Positions 39,301-44,035 of a stretch of 64,000 nt of DNA are shown piece by piece. Location of the stretch: contig CM051511.1 in assembly GCA_028015205.1 (NCBI GenBank), positions 33,100,001-33,164,000 on the forward strand, given 5' to 3'. The notes beneath the pieces are model-generated. The model searched no databases. It worked only from the letters and a program-made list of their open reading frames with translations, and was not told the origin of the DNA. Both the position numbers and the translations under genes were made by a program. The stretch comes from Mytilisepta virgata. Lineage: Eukaryota > Mollusca > Bivalvia > Mytilida > Mytilidae. The first letter of the stretch is position 1, and each line of letters opens with the position of its first letter.

Positions 39301-42300
39301 GAAATATCTTACAGAAGTTAATCGCACATACATGTAAGGTCTTTGATAGCAGAAGTGATTCTTTCTTTAATATTTTTAAATGAAGTGGCTGTTTTTACAA
39401 AACAGAAAGGAGATTACTAATGCATTTTGTTTGTTTGTTTGTTTATGTGTGTGCATGTGCATAAAATTATCAATTTAATTCAGGTGCTAGAGTTCGGAAA
39501 CTGATAGTGCACCCAAAGGAGCAGTCATGGATAATTTCTGCAACTCAAGGGAATAATGAAGTCTCTATGTGGGATGTTGAGACAGGAGCCAGACGCAAAG
39601 CATTGTGGGCCAGTCCAGCACCGCCACTGTCACAAAAACAGGTATGATAGTACATTGTTTATCATAATTTGCTGGGTTAAAGTAAAAAATAATTTCAAAT
39701 AATAATTTACACCAAAAGAATATGGTAATTGGCTTTAGGTACTAGGATCGATTGGACATATTTAGGCAACCCCAAATTGATTTTTAGTTCTTTGGATTTT
39801 GCTGCTCCGATATTCAGGCTGTAATTTTTTTTTTAAATAATTTTGCCATGAAAAAAAATCCAGAGAACTAAAAATCAATTATGTGTGGCCTTAACAGTTA
39901 ATACAATAATAAAATGAATTTAACATCAGTGTAATTTCTTGTTTTCCTGTACAATTAATACTAAACAGGTCCATGATACATTTTTTATTTTTTTTTATTT
40001 TTTTTTATTTTGCAAAATGAGGTTGCAAAAATAAATTTTATTTCTTAAGATTTATATAGTCCAAAAATTGGAGCGCCAAAATTCAAAGAATGAAATATCA
40101 TTTTTGTCTGGCCTTAACATGCACAGTTTCATGCTTTATTGAATAATATAATAATGTCTTTGTAAAATTGCAACAAAAGAGGTCAAAGGTCACCATTGGA
40201 GAGTAGGTAAACAACAAATGTTTTCAATCCAGTTTAAATCAATAACTCAGTATGAGACAGAAATCCAATGGTAGCAGACCTCACTCTATTTAGTGATTGA
40301 CAGATATATATATCTATGCCAAACTGCCTCACTGAGGAAAGTGGTATTGTAGTAAAAGTATATTTGCAAACTTTTAAATAAAAATCATATAAATGCTGAA
40401 GGATTAATACAGAATAAATTTAATAATTAGTTTCACACATATTTTATACACACCAGAAAAAAAAATGCTATTACCACTACACCACTTTGTGATATTATGA
40501 CATTTTATGCATGCAGTTAAAAAAGGGGAAATAACTCTGTTCTAAATTTACTCCTTCCACTCAGGTGAAGTGAAATAACTTATAAAAAATAATGAGCATC
40601 TGATTGCACTTTGACCTCAGGTTAAATCTAACTGACTACATAAAAGAAATACGTGTATAGTATTTTTTTCAAATTGACATTATATAAAATTTCAACTATT
40701 CTCAAACAAAAATTTAAATTTGAAAAAACATTTTAATTTATTTTAAATAATCCATTGTTTTGTTCAGTCTAAAGGGTTTTTATGAGGAATCTGTTAAATT
40801 ATGTAAATTTGGTTAATTTATCCATGAAATAATCAAAATCACGAGAATTCATAATCATAAGAAATGCCCAATATAAACAAAGGTACGTTTGCATAAAAAG
40901 CCTTATGATTTATTATTTATTTTGATAGGAACAATTGATTTATCATATGAAGGATTACCAGAAAAATGGCTTGAAAAATTAACTTTTGAGTTTATTAATG
41001 TGAAAACGTTTGGTAACTCCGAGTATAGAAATTGAGCAAATCAACTGTAAAATTAAATTTTCATTTTTAAGGGATATTTATCCTATATTTTCATTGGAAA
41101 ATTATTACCAATTTATGATGAGATGACATGTAATTAAATCTTTTTGCAAATTTCTGATTTTGCATAATTTTTAGATAATTATGAAAGAACATTTGGAATG
41201 AAGCAGAAAATTTTTAATAACTTTTCTAAATTCATGAATATGCAAAATTATTAAAGATACATTATATATTTATAGGCTAGTAACCATTCTGTATATGGTA
41301 TGCACATGGTGATGACAGATAATAATGTGATTATGCTGACAGCAAGTTCTGATATGAGAGCCAGGTTCTGGGATATAAATTATCCTGCAAACTCCTTCAT
41401 CATGGCTCCTGCAGCTCTAGATCCAGGACATCAGCCTAGTGTTAGTTACAGGTGAGTAGATTCTGGGATATAAGCTATCCCGCCAACTCCACCATGGCCC
41501 AAGTAGCTCTAGAACCAGGACATAAACCTAGTGTTAGTTGGTAGGCTCTATGATATAAAGTCAAGTGGCGCTGAACAGTGCTAGGCGAATAGATGCCACA
41601 GTGTCTCAATGATGTGAGTTTGAGACCTGTTAACTGTATACCAAAAGTTGAGAGCATTCAAATCTGATATAGTAGTGCTGGGTTAAAGTTCTTTGATATA
41701 AAATTAAATTTTTTACAAAAGTATCTTCTGGTGAATTTTAAGGCAGAAAAAATACCTAAAAAGCTATACGAGTCAAGCTAATATGCAGGCAGTGACTGTT
41801 ACTACAAAAGGCTTAATGTAGCATATGTTTTTCACTATCCATGCTATTATAAAGCTATGTTGATATTCAGTTGAAGAATGATACTACAAGAAGGCATTTC
41901 ACTATTTGGCAGAGTATTAAAAGTGCTTATACAAGCCTTTTATGCTAATTGCCACTGACTGACTAGAAAAATTTAAATACAGCACTCAGGTAAACAACAT
42001 TTATTTCAAGTATAAATTTCATTATAATATTATTTAAATGTCTACTTTTAAAAAATACGGAAATCCTGACTGCATGCTTCTTCCATAGTGGGTTATGTGT
42101 TTCAAGAATGTCATGCTTCATTCACTCTTAAGACTTCTTCTGTAGTTTTTGTAAAAAAGTAAGCTAATGGTAACTACTTAAGGCTTAATATTTGTCCCTG
42201 ACCAACTATCCACCCTATCTCCAGTGGCAGTCAAAATCGGTTTCCCTTTGTGTCCTGTTCCACTCCTATTTCTGAATTGTATTAGACTTATCATTGAACT

Positions 42301-43175
42301 GGTTCCCATTCTGAAAAGGCATGAAATATTTTCCATTGAACATTAAAAATCAACAATCAATCAATCAAAAAATTATAATAGTTTTTACACCAAATTGTCT
42401 TTCCTTAAATTACCAGTAATTATTCTGTGATCCAGATAAGTGAGAAGACAAAGCTTGTTTATGTCTTTATTTTTTTAATGGTAACACTTTTTAGTTTATT
42501 GGATAAATTTAAAGAAACTCCTGGGATGATGCCTCTGCTGGTGGACCCTAGGTCCCTGAGGGTATTCGCCAACCAAGTCGTCAGACTTGTCTGACATGAT
42601 TATTCATTGATTTGTTACAGAAATTACCAGTATTTAGCAAAATTCAAAAATAATAGAAATACTAAGGGTTCATTCCTTGTATTGCACATGGTAGATCTCC
42701 TTAGCTGAAATTTGGCTTCCTATTTTAGTATTTTTGGTTGAGTACTTCTTGTTTAATATAAGTTTGGTTTTTGGTCTTCCAAATGTTTCGGTTTTAATGC
42801 TGCTGATGAGAGGTAACTCCTTGAAATGCGTCGTATACAGCATAGTATAAATTTACTATATCTAATATTAGTATCTTTGGATTGTTATTTTCAATTATTT
42901 TGAGTATTGAAACAATTAAATCATGCATTTGACTGCTTTAATTTCAGCAACATTAACTTTTATTCTTTAGATCTCGCCTTATTGAAGGAACGGAAGTTAT
43001 AATTGAAACGTACACAAAAAAACAGATGACAACAAATGAAGATATACCTCGCTGTGGTCCTGATACTCCATCCATCGGACATCATGATGTAATAAGTGAC
43101 ATTAATACGTGCATGGCATCACAATGTCTTGTGATAACAGGTTCCAGGGATGGTGTCATTAAAGTTTGGAAATAA
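6274..43175 (+). CDS. PIK3R4: PIK3R4 / VPS15, class III PI3-kinase regulatory subunit (34 coding exons, complete)
   Basis: Role (known): VPS15 is the myristoylated scaffold of the VPS34 complexes with Beclin-1 and ATG14 or UVRAG. It anchors VPS34, which makes PI3P on autophagosome and endosome membranes. Seen: 34 exons joined by GT/AG with continuous phase give 1367 residues; human is about 1358. MGNQLTG at the N-terminus provides Gly2 for myristoylation. Kinase-like domain about 26-320: VVVK with Lys54, HGDIKSEN at 145-152, DFAS at 165-168 in place of DFG, and a glycine-poor loop (SLGSTRFF). Helical HEAT-type region about 380-760. Variable, low-complexity linker about 770-960. WD40 propeller about 970-1367: [19 protein letters not shown] and a final DGVIKVWK. 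The most conserved stretches are [30 protein letters not shown] and [13 protein letters not shown]. The start has an in-frame upstream stop. Introns are heavily invaded by repeats; one SINE sits in the exon 26 acceptor. Confidence 0.97.
6500..6946 (+). mobile_element. Decayed 3' end of a non-LTR retrotransposon (LINE)
   Basis: The translation of 6514-6720 contains [19 protein letters not shown], then [20 protein letters not shown] and [11 protein letters not shown], the well-known C-terminal part of Jockey/CR1-type reverse transcriptase ORFs. After a stop and frameshift, 6825-6946 continues with [19 protein letters not shown] and LEFFKTYL. Truncated at the 5' side and non-functional; it lies in PIK3R4 intron 1. 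Confidence 0.8.
7667..7791 (+). CDS. PIK3R4: PIK3R4 coding exon 2 (aa 32-73)
   Basis: N-lobe of the kinase-like domain: [19 protein letters not shown], then VVVKVF with the ATP-site lysine at 54. Acceptor TTTCAG to 7666; donor GTAATA. Confidence 0.95.
8292..8625 (+). repeat. Dispersed repeat family 'ATGCACAA', copy A
   Basis: Landmarks are GATACCAATTTTTATGCACA, CATTTCATTGATTTAC, CTCATCAGTTGTGCTC, a CAAATTCAAAAATCCC block, and the 3' end GATACCCTCGGGACTTGG...CCACCAGCAGCGG. Other copies: 10267-10440 (5' part), 23165-23275 (5' part, degenerate) and 36118-36830 (interrupted). Confidence 0.7.
8762..8817 (+). CDS. PIK3R4: PIK3R4 coding exon 3 (aa 74-92)
   Basis: Encodes [18 protein letters not shown], matching the segment of human VPS15 that ends NCLPFQKA. 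Donor GTAAGT; phase 1 to 0. Confidence 0.93.
9711..9860 (+). CDS. PIK3R4: PIK3R4 coding exon 4 (aa 93-142)
   Basis: Encodes [20 protein letters not shown] and [11 protein letters not shown], near-identical to human VPS15. Phase 0 at both ends. Confidence 0.96.
10267..10440 (+). repeat. Dispersed repeat family 'ATGCACAA', copy B (5' part)
   Basis: Shares GATACCAATTTTGATGCACA, GATTTACGACTCTTCAG and CAACAATCCAAAAAGTTGG with copies A and D. Lies 140 bp upstream of PIK3R4 exon 5. The 61-codon open frame across it is chance. Confidence 0.65.
10579..10680 (+). CDS. PIK3R4: PIK3R4 coding exon 5 (aa 143-176), catalytic loop
   Basis: [11 protein letters not shown] carries the catalytic-loop Asp147 and Asn152. 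[10 protein letters not shown] has DFA rather than DFG, as in other VPS15 proteins. Phase 0 at both ends. Confidence 0.96.
11285..11478 (+). CDS. PIK3R4: PIK3R4 coding exon 6 (aa 177-240)
   Basis: Contains [13 protein letters not shown], the P+1 loop/APE motif, followed by a variable insert, then AMDIFAAG. Donor GTAAGG; phase 2. Confidence 0.95.
11967..12093 (+). CDS. PIK3R4: PIK3R4 coding exon 7 (aa 241-283)
   Basis: Encodes [10 protein letters not shown] and [12 protein letters not shown] of the kinase C-lobe. Donor GTAAGA. Confidence 0.95.
12322..12494 (+). CDS. PIK3R4: PIK3R4 coding exon 8 (aa 284-340)
   Basis: End of the kinase-like domain: [19 protein letters not shown], then [15 protein letters not shown]. 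Donor GTAAAA; phase 2. Confidence 0.94.
12918..13038 (+). CDS. PIK3R4: PIK3R4 coding exon 9 (aa 341-381)
   Basis: Linker into the helical domain, with [17 protein letters not shown] matching the human LVILVSVITSCLQTL helix. Phase 2 in, phase 0 out. Confidence 0.9.
13498..13636. mobile_element. Palindromic foldback element (MITE-like), copy 1
   Basis: CCAGAGTGAGTTATCTTTTC at the left is mirrored by GAAAAGATAACTCACTCTGG at the right. The arms (about 60 bp, including ACCAATGTAGGTAAGG and CCTTACCTACATTGGT) surround a short centre. A second copy is at 28746-28882. Confidence 0.85.
13670..13858 (+). mobile_element. Degenerate tRNA-derived SINE
   Basis: GGCAAGGTGTGTTTGACTCTGATC, ACAAGGATTGATAGTTGTCC and TTCTGGGTACACCTGCTTCC follow the same order as the intact SINE at 45829-46096 but with many changes. 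The tRNA-like head is largely lost. Confidence 0.6.
13901..13996 (+). CDS. PIK3R4: PIK3R4 coding exon 10 (aa 382-413)
   Basis: HEAT-type helices: [20 protein letters not shown] and NRIVPYM. Donor GTGAGT. Confidence 0.92.
14523..15036 (+). mobile_element. 'GCCCC' hairpin element with internal tandem units and a Helitron-like 3' end, copy 1
   Basis: Starts ATGCCCCACCACGAATG with its complement GGGGCAT nearby. TTACCCTTGTCCGTCCG follows, then about 2.5 tandem units of ~147 bp (each with AAGTTTTGCGTTTAG and TTTCATGCTTCAGTGACT). It ends with a small palindrome, TGTCTTATAGACA, about 6 nt before CTAG and then T. Copy 2 is at 37509-38020. Class assignment is inference. Confidence 0.65.
15488..15983. 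mobile_element. 496 bp TIR element (CAGTCAAACCTGC ends)
   Basis: The left end CAGTCAAACCTGC and the right end GCAGGTTTGACTG are exact reverse complements. The interior is full of GTGACCG/TGGCCGC phrases in both orientations. TA precedes the left end, but CA follows the right end, so no clear TA duplication remains. Looks like a Tc1/mariner-type MITE. Confidence 0.8.
16313..16407 (+). CDS. PIK3R4: PIK3R4 coding exon 11 (aa 414-444)
   Basis: Encodes [20 protein letters not shown], aligned with human SNDSVPRVRAEALRTLT. Donor GTAGGA; phase 2. Confidence 0.92.
17075..17114 (+). CDS. PIK3R4: PIK3R4 coding exon 12 (aa 445-458), 40 nt micro-exon
   Basis: Completes a Ser codon, then [13 protein letters not shown], matching human DINIYPEYILPGI. 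Acceptor TTGCAG and donor GTAAGT are both canonical. Confidence 0.92.
17330..17458. mobile_element. Small foldback element
   Basis: ATTGCCCTTCAAGGAGGTGA...ATATCCAAAAC on the left pairs with TTTTGGATATTGATC and GGGCAAT on the right. Length about 130 bp; no coding content. Confidence 0.55.
17495..17720 (-). repeat. Short version of the element expanded at 25985-26865
   Basis: CATTTAGAAAAGTCTTTG, GGCAGCCATTATGCAA, AAGGGAAATAACTTGC and TTTTAGAGTCAGAATTG all recur as reverse complements at 26790-26862 and 25985-26100. The copies are therefore inverted relative to each other, and this one lacks the central insert. Confidence 0.75.
18049..18131 (+). CDS. PIK3R4: PIK3R4 coding exon 13 (aa 459-485)
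   Basis: Encodes [16 protein letters not shown], near-identical to human IVRLAYAENIALLAET. Phase 0 in, phase 2 out. Confidence 0.94.
18190..18322 (-). mobile_element. Degenerate tRNA-derived SINE, minus strand
   Basis: GGAAAATTGGCAATCCTTGTC, AATTGGAGTCAAACA and GTTTGAACTCTGATAA follow the order of the intact minus-strand SINE at 53553-53827, with a partly decayed tRNA head. Confidence 0.65.
18354..18782 (+). repeat. Dispersed ~430 bp repeat, flanked by its own ~50 bp end block
   Basis: Same unit as 1527-2054 and 42514-42890. The block AGTATAAATTTACTATATC...TTTGGATTGTTATT occurs at both ends in direct orientation, so the element either has direct terminal repeats or is a remnant of a tandem array. 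Confidence 0.8.
19028..19100 (+). CDS. PIK3R4: PIK3R4 coding exon 14 (aa 486-510)
   Basis: VLEMMQRS followed by the acidic [15 protein letters not shown], which sits where human VPS15 also has an acidic, poorly conserved loop. Confidence 0.9.
19468..19735 (+). mobile_element. Diverged relative of the 'GCCCC' hairpin elements
   Basis: TATACCCCTGCTCC...GGAGAGGGGGGTATA is a terminal inverted pair, followed by GTTTTACCCTTGTGG and TCTGTCCGTAACA in the order seen at 14523 and 37509. It ends near GAGCGGGGGTATC. Confidence 0.5.
19847..19994 (+). CDS. PIK3R4: PIK3R4 coding exon 15 (aa 511-559)
   Basis: Contains [20 protein letters not shown], one of the most conserved VPS15 stretches, after [15 protein letters not shown]. 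Donor GTATTT; phase 1. Confidence 0.96.
20276..20392. mobile_element. Small TIR element in PIK3R4 intron 15
   Basis: GATGAAGAACAGCAATAAAAG at the left and CTTTTATTGCTGTGTTCATC at the right form ~20 bp inverted ends around a 75 bp centre. Confidence 0.6.
20731..20777 (+). CDS. PIK3R4: PIK3R4 coding exon 16 (aa 560-575), 47 nt
   Basis: Encodes [16 protein letters not shown], identical to the human segment. Donor GTAACA. Confidence 0.96.
21342..21678. mobile_element. ~336 bp TIR element
   Basis: AGATCAAAAGTTCAATGTAGG, continuing through ATAAAAAACTTA, is mirrored at 21640-21676 (CCTACATTGAACTTTTGATC). The arms are about 37 bp and nearly perfect. A diverged fragment of the left arm lies at 25318-25385. 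Confidence 0.8.
21700..21775 (+). repeat. 3' tail of a SINE
   Basis: GATATGGCTTAAATGTCGCC, ACGGCATTAAACTC and the TCAATCAATCAA tail are the usual 3' end of molluscan SINEs. No tRNA head is visible upstream. Confidence 0.5.
21855..21956 (+). CDS. PIK3R4: PIK3R4 coding exon 17 (aa 576-609)
   Basis: Encodes [20 protein letters not shown] and [11 protein letters not shown], matching human [20 protein letters not shown]. Confidence 0.96.
22144..22303. mobile_element. ~160 bp foldback element
   Basis: GATTCTCCTTCAGGTACGAG...GAATTTCTCC at the left pairs imperfectly with GGAGAAATTC...GAAGGAGAATC at the right, giving arms of about 55 bp. Confidence 0.75.
22594..22728 (+). CDS. PIK3R4: PIK3R4 coding exon 18 (aa 610-654)
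   Basis: HEAT-type helices [20 protein letters not shown] and [20 protein letters not shown]. Donor GTAAGT. Confidence 0.94.
23165..23275 (+). repeat. Dispersed repeat family 'ATGCACAA', copy C (degenerate)
   Basis: ATTTTGTTGCACAAGAAATGC, ATTTTATCGAATTATGAC and CCAAAATGACCAAAGG align with the 5' part of copies A, B and D. Confidence 0.5.
23382..23519 (+). CDS. PIK3R4: PIK3R4 coding exon 19 (aa 655-700)
   Basis: Encodes [18 protein letters not shown] and [14 protein letters not shown], matching human LWIRYGAVGFITVVARQ. Donor GTAAGA. Confidence 0.95.
24369..24720 (+). mobile_element. 'GCCCC' hairpin element, truncated copy with two internal units
   Basis: Starts ATGCCCCGGTGAGG...GTCGGGGGCATA and TTACCCTTGTTCGTCC, then two ~180 bp units (each with TTTATACATGTAATGGAGG and GCATGTCCACAGGATTTTGA). 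No CTAG end is found. It stops about 70 bp before PIK3R4 exon 20. Confidence 0.6.
24789..24959 (+). CDS. PIK3R4: PIK3R4 coding exon 20 (aa 701-757)
   Basis: Encodes [20 protein letters not shown], then [17 protein letters not shown]. It corresponds to human LLSVLKEPVSRSIFDYALR. Acceptor ATTTTTAG. Confidence 0.92.
25318..25385 (+). repeat. Fragment of the 21342-21678 TIR element
   Basis: CATCAAAAGTTCAGTGTAGG, ATAACAAACTTAATTCAC and GTAGTTTTTGC correspond to the left arm of that element. It is cut off where the TTAA-flanked element at 25386 begins. Confidence 0.6.
25386..25784 (+). mobile_element. 399 bp TIR element flanked by TTAA
   Basis: TTAA then GGATGATCGCTGGTC at the left; GACCAGTGAGCATCC then TTAA at the right (two mismatches in 15 bp of inverted end). 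TTAA duplication is the mark of piggyBac-type insertion, so this is a likely non-autonomous piggyBac-like element. A 3'-truncated copy is at 36275-36635. Confidence 0.75.
25985..26865 (+). mobile_element. Composite element with an internal 3x168 bp tandem array
   Basis: The flanks (25985-26100 and 26781-26865) match the short copy at 17495-17720 in inverse orientation. Between them lie a GGCGGCGGCGACGACGG stretch and the tandem array 26201-26690. Function unknown. Confidence 0.65.
26201..26690 (+). repeat. Tandem repeat, 3 units of ~168 bp
   Basis: Units start TAGTTTGTGATTAG at 26201, 26368 and 26536, and each contains GGATCCACTAGTGGTAGG, GGTATGCAGATGTATTA and GGCTCCACCCCCTCAG. The units differ by only a few bases. 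Confidence 0.92.
27035..27091 (+). CDS. PIK3R4: PIK3R4 coding exon 21 (aa 758-776)
   Basis: Encodes [19 protein letters not shown], aligned with human LLKKLLSQGMTEEEEDKLL. Acceptor TTACCAG and donor GTAAGC. Its 3' end seems to be copied at 27225-27262. Confidence 0.9.
27257..27380 (+). repeat. Degenerate A-rich mussel-type dispersed repeat
   Basis: Contains CATCCAAGGGAAATCG, ACTGACAAAGAGAAAATCG and AAGAACACAACAGAAAC, comparable in order to 38391-38620. Confidence 0.4.
27885..27928 (+). CDS. PIK3R4: PIK3R4 coding exon 22 (aa 777-790), 44 nt
   Basis: Encodes [15 protein letters not shown], aligned with human ALKDFMMKSNKAKAN. Phase 0 in, phase 2 out. Confidence 0.9.
28746..28882. mobile_element. 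Palindromic foldback element (MITE-like), copy 2
   Basis: Same element as 13498-13636 (CCAGAGTGAGTTATC...GATAACTCACTCTGG), including the central TAGCCTGAGGACA. Both copies are followed by GGTTCCTCATTGG. Confidence 0.85.
29021..29170 (+). CDS. PIK3R4: PIK3R4 coding exon 23 (aa 791-840), linker
   Basis: Poorly conserved charged linker ([20 protein letters not shown]...). Called from an unbroken frame, acceptor TTAACAG, donor GTATGT and matching phase 2 on both sides. Confidence 0.85.
29402..29660 (+). mobile_element. tRNA-derived SINE, near-intact, with 12 bp target-site duplication
   Basis: The head carries pol III box A (TGGCCGAGTGG) and box B (GTTCGAATC). The body has ACAAGGATTGCCAATTTTCC and CCGGCTTCCTCCACC, and the tail is AAATAAACAAA. 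It is flanked by CATAATTTCAGA (29390-29401) and CATAATATCAGA (29661-29672). Confidence 0.88.
30619..30802 (-). repeat. Repeat inverted with respect to 33131-33297
   Basis: GATAAATTCTGATATCA, TGGTTAAATGCTCGTGAAAT and TGTCATTAGAGAAAAAC are the reverse complement of matching phrases at 33131-33297. It lies 34 bp upstream of PIK3R4 exon 24. Confidence 0.8.
30836..30887 (+). CDS. PIK3R4: PIK3R4 coding exon 24 (aa 841-858), linker
   Basis: Basic linker [17 protein letters not shown], with acceptor TTTCAG and donor GTAAGT. The last 27 nt and the donor belong to an 84 bp unit repeated three times into the intron (30861-31096). Confidence 0.85.
30861..31096 (+). repeat. 84 bp tandem repeat spanning the exon 24 donor, ~2.8 units
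   Basis: Units start at 30861, 30945 and 31029. Each holds the last 27 nt of exon 24, the donor ATGGTAAGTATGGT and the next ~50 nt of intron. Units 1 and 2 are almost identical; unit 3 diverges after the donor. Confidence 0.92.
31425..31680 (+). CDS. PIK3R4: PIK3R4 coding exon 25 (aa 859-943), linker
   Basis: Starts [11 protein letters not shown], matching human [10 protein letters not shown], then a Ser-rich low-complexity stretch. Donor GTATGT; phase 1. Confidence 0.93.
32313..32664 (+). mobile_element. tRNA-derived SINE (second type) inserted in the exon 26 acceptor region
   Basis: The ~75 nt head starts TGACCGCCTCGGTGG with box A (TGGTCTCGTGG) and box B (GGTTCGATCCC), ending GGCCGGGTCA. 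The body runs to GGACGTTAAACAATAATTCA. The 12 bp target-site duplication TCTTATCCAAAT is exact (32301-32312 and 32665-32676). Confidence 0.9.
32681..32876 (+). CDS. PIK3R4: PIK3R4 coding exon 26 (aa 944-1008)
   Basis: Starts [20 protein letters not shown] and ends [20 protein letters not shown], the entry to the WD40 propeller. The acceptor AAATATAG lies 4 nt after the 3' target-site duplication of a SINE (32313-32664). Confidence 0.94.
33131..33297 (+). repeat. Repeat inverted with respect to 30619-30802
   Basis: TTTTTCTCTAATGACAATG, TTTCATGAGCATTTAACCA, ATATCAGAATTTATCAAA and AATGTGCACAGAAT match the reverse complement of 30619-30802 at roughly 80 percent by eye. Confidence 0.8.
33612..33742 (+). 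CDS. PIK3R4: PIK3R4 coding exon 27 (aa 1009-1052), WD40
   Basis: Encodes [19 protein letters not shown], a canonical WD40 blade (human SLFATCSNDGTVKIWN). Acceptor CTTATAG; phase 2 to 1. Confidence 0.95.
34172..34256 (+). CDS. PIK3R4: PIK3R4 coding exon 28 (aa 1053-1080), WD40
   Basis: Encodes [20 protein letters not shown] and NGNIHVH, matching human [20 protein letters not shown]. Confidence 0.92.
35245..35336 (+). CDS. PIK3R4: PIK3R4 coding exon 29 (aa 1081-1111)
   Basis: Encodes [20 protein letters not shown] and [12 protein letters not shown]. Ends in phase 1 before GTCAGT. Confidence 0.9.
35412..35700 (+). mobile_element. tRNA-derived SINE (third type)
   Basis: The head GTAGCGGTTAGTGCATCGG has box A, and CTGGTTCGATTGTC has box B. 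The body includes GATGCTAGTCCGTCGGATGG and GAACGTTAAAGACACCCC. No clear duplication was found at the ends. Confidence 0.7.
35999..36103 (+). CDS. PIK3R4: PIK3R4 coding exon 30 (aa 1112-1146), WD40
   Basis: Encodes [20 protein letters not shown], near-identical to human [20 protein letters not shown]. Acceptor TTAACAG. Confidence 0.96.
36118..36830 (+). repeat. Dispersed repeat family 'ATGCACAA', copy D, interrupted
   Basis: The 5' part (36118-36274) and the 3' part (36645-36830, ending GATACCCTCGGGGGG...CACCAGCAGAGA) match copy A. They are split by the truncated TTAA element. A ~30 bp block (GAAAAGGTGAAACC, ACCATTTAA) occurs on both sides of the insert. Confidence 0.7.
36275..36635 (+). mobile_element. 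TTAA element, 3'-truncated copy
   Basis: Starts TTAAGGATGATCGCTGGTC and matches 25386-25750 closely through GGATTCCGAAAATCTG, then stops before the right inverted end. Inserted inside repeat copy D. Confidence 0.8.
37509..38020 (+). mobile_element. 'GCCCC' hairpin element with internal tandem units and a Helitron-like 3' end, copy 2
   Basis: ATGCCCCGCCCATGAATGTC and GATGGGGCAT form a terminal hairpin. TTACCCTTGTCCGTCCG follows, then about 2.5 units of ~147 bp (AAGTTTTGCGTTTAGGTT, CATCAGTGGATGTGCCTT). The end is TGTCTTACAGACA, then CTAG/T as in copy 1, although the unit sequences have diverged. Confidence 0.68.
38391..38640 (+). repeat. Mussel-type dispersed repeat
   Basis: AAGAAATACCAAAGGGATA, AACAACTGACAAACTCC, GACTCAGGTGCTCCAGAAG and ACACCCGCCATGCTGCC form a phrase order that I know from many mussel sequences. 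Class unknown to me. Confidence 0.55.
38926..39051 (+). CDS. PIK3R4: PIK3R4 coding exon 31 (aa 1147-1188), WD40
   Basis: Encodes [20 protein letters not shown], then [15 protein letters not shown], matching human GTMACWDMRFQLPI. Preceded by a 2.8 kb repeat-filled intron. Confidence 0.96.
39484..39641 (+). CDS. PIK3R4: PIK3R4 coding exon 32 (aa 1189-1241), WD40
   Basis: Encodes [10 protein letters not shown] and [18 protein letters not shown], matching human [18 protein letters not shown]. Phase 1 in, phase 0 out. Confidence 0.96.
39763..39893. repeat. Small foldback repeat of the 'GGCCTTA' family, copy 2
   Basis: TTGATTTTTAGTTCTTTGG...ATTTT at the left pairs with AAAATCC...AGAACTAAAAATCAA at the right, then GTGTGGCCTTAA. 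A partial copy follows at 40040-40118, ending CTGGCCTTAA. Confidence 0.65.
41276..41451 (+). CDS. PIK3R4: PIK3R4 coding exon 33 (aa 1242-1299), WD40
   Basis: Encodes [27 protein letters not shown] and QPSVSY, matching human LTAGSDMKIRFWDL. The last 86 nt plus donor are copied immediately downstream (41461-41545). Confidence 0.95.
41461..41545 (+). pseudogene. Tandem partial copy of PIK3R4 exon 33
   Basis: TTCTGGGATATAAGC restarts 95 bp after the same phrase in exon 33 (41366). It runs to CCTAGTGTTAGTTG plus a donor-like GTAGGC. Read in the parental frame it has no stop ([20 protein letters not shown]). It has no acceptor of its own and the TGA just past the real donor separates it, so it is not expected to be translated. 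Confidence 0.85.
42514..42890 (+). repeat. Dispersed ~430 bp repeat, third copy
   Basis: GAAACTCCTGGGATGATGCC to TTTGGATTGTTATT, as at 1680-2054 and 18400-18782, close to identical. It ends 80 bp before PIK3R4 exon 34. Confidence 0.82.
42971..43175 (+). CDS. PIK3R4: PIK3R4 coding exon 34 (aa 1300-1367 and stop)
   Basis: Encodes [29 protein letters not shown] and the terminal [10 protein letters not shown], matching human IIEGTEVVQEIQNKQ and SRDGIVKVWK. TAA at 43173-43175. Confidence 0.96.
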
Positions 43176-43566
43176 TGACATTAAAATAATTTCCGATACA
43201 AAGGCCACCTGGGATGTGCAATTTCATGTTAAAGAAAAATTTAACTAATTACAAGTACTGTTAAAACTATTACATAACAAGGTATAATTGAAACTGGATG
43301 CAGTTTCGAATGTCTCCCAAACGAAGCTCTTTCTCTTTCAGGGTATTTTTGGAATTCCTAGTGTTTGAAATACTGGGCAAGTGTACAAAGAGATTGAGTA
43401 TATGCAAAATGTTTGATATATGGTATTCAATATCTGCAGTTTTATATGTTGTAATCGGTATTAACATGATTAACAGATGTTTTATCAAAATATTTTATTA
43501 TTGAAGGTGCAATGGCCTCCACCTCCCCTTTAGCCATGCCTTTCCACCCAACATATATATAATAAA
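43176..43566 (+). terminator. PIK3R4 3' UTR with candidate poly(A) signal
   Basis: The first AATAAA after the TAA is at 43561-43566; another lies at 43739-43744. From 43310 on, the sequence may already belong to the inserted composite element, so the signal could be element-derived. Confidence 0.4.
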
Positions 43567-43819
43567 AAATATACAGTAACATTCACTTATCAAGATTTTA
43601 GCAAAAATTACAGATTTAGACAAAAACCATATGAACATTAAAGTATGTATATATACAAACATATGTGTATGTATGTATAATTCATGATAAAATGCCTGTT
43701 AAAATATTTGAAAAACAAACATATAATCTACTTTGATGAATAAATGGTCAAAAACAAGCCAGGAAGTTATGAAAAATCAGTCTACTATTTAGAAAGTAAA
43801 TTAAAGTTATTGTATATAT

Positions 43820-44035
43820 GGTTATAGGGTGGGGATCTCAATGGTTTTCAGAATATTTAGTATTTTATCATTTGAGGGGGTGGGGCATGACCCCCCCTCA
43901 GACCACCTATGGTACCAAATGATTTGTCTTATCATAAGGAGTAATAATATATATGGTTATAGGGTGGGGATCACAATGGTTTTCAAAATATTAAGTATTT
44001 TGTTATTTGAGGGGGTGGGGCATGACCCCCCCTAA
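43820..44035 (+). repeat. Tandem array A, ~135 bp unit, ~1.6 units
   Basis: Units start GGTTATAGGGTGGGGATC at about 43820 and 43955, with GGGGGTGGGGCATGACCCCC and GGTACCAAATGATTTGTC. Confidence 0.9.
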
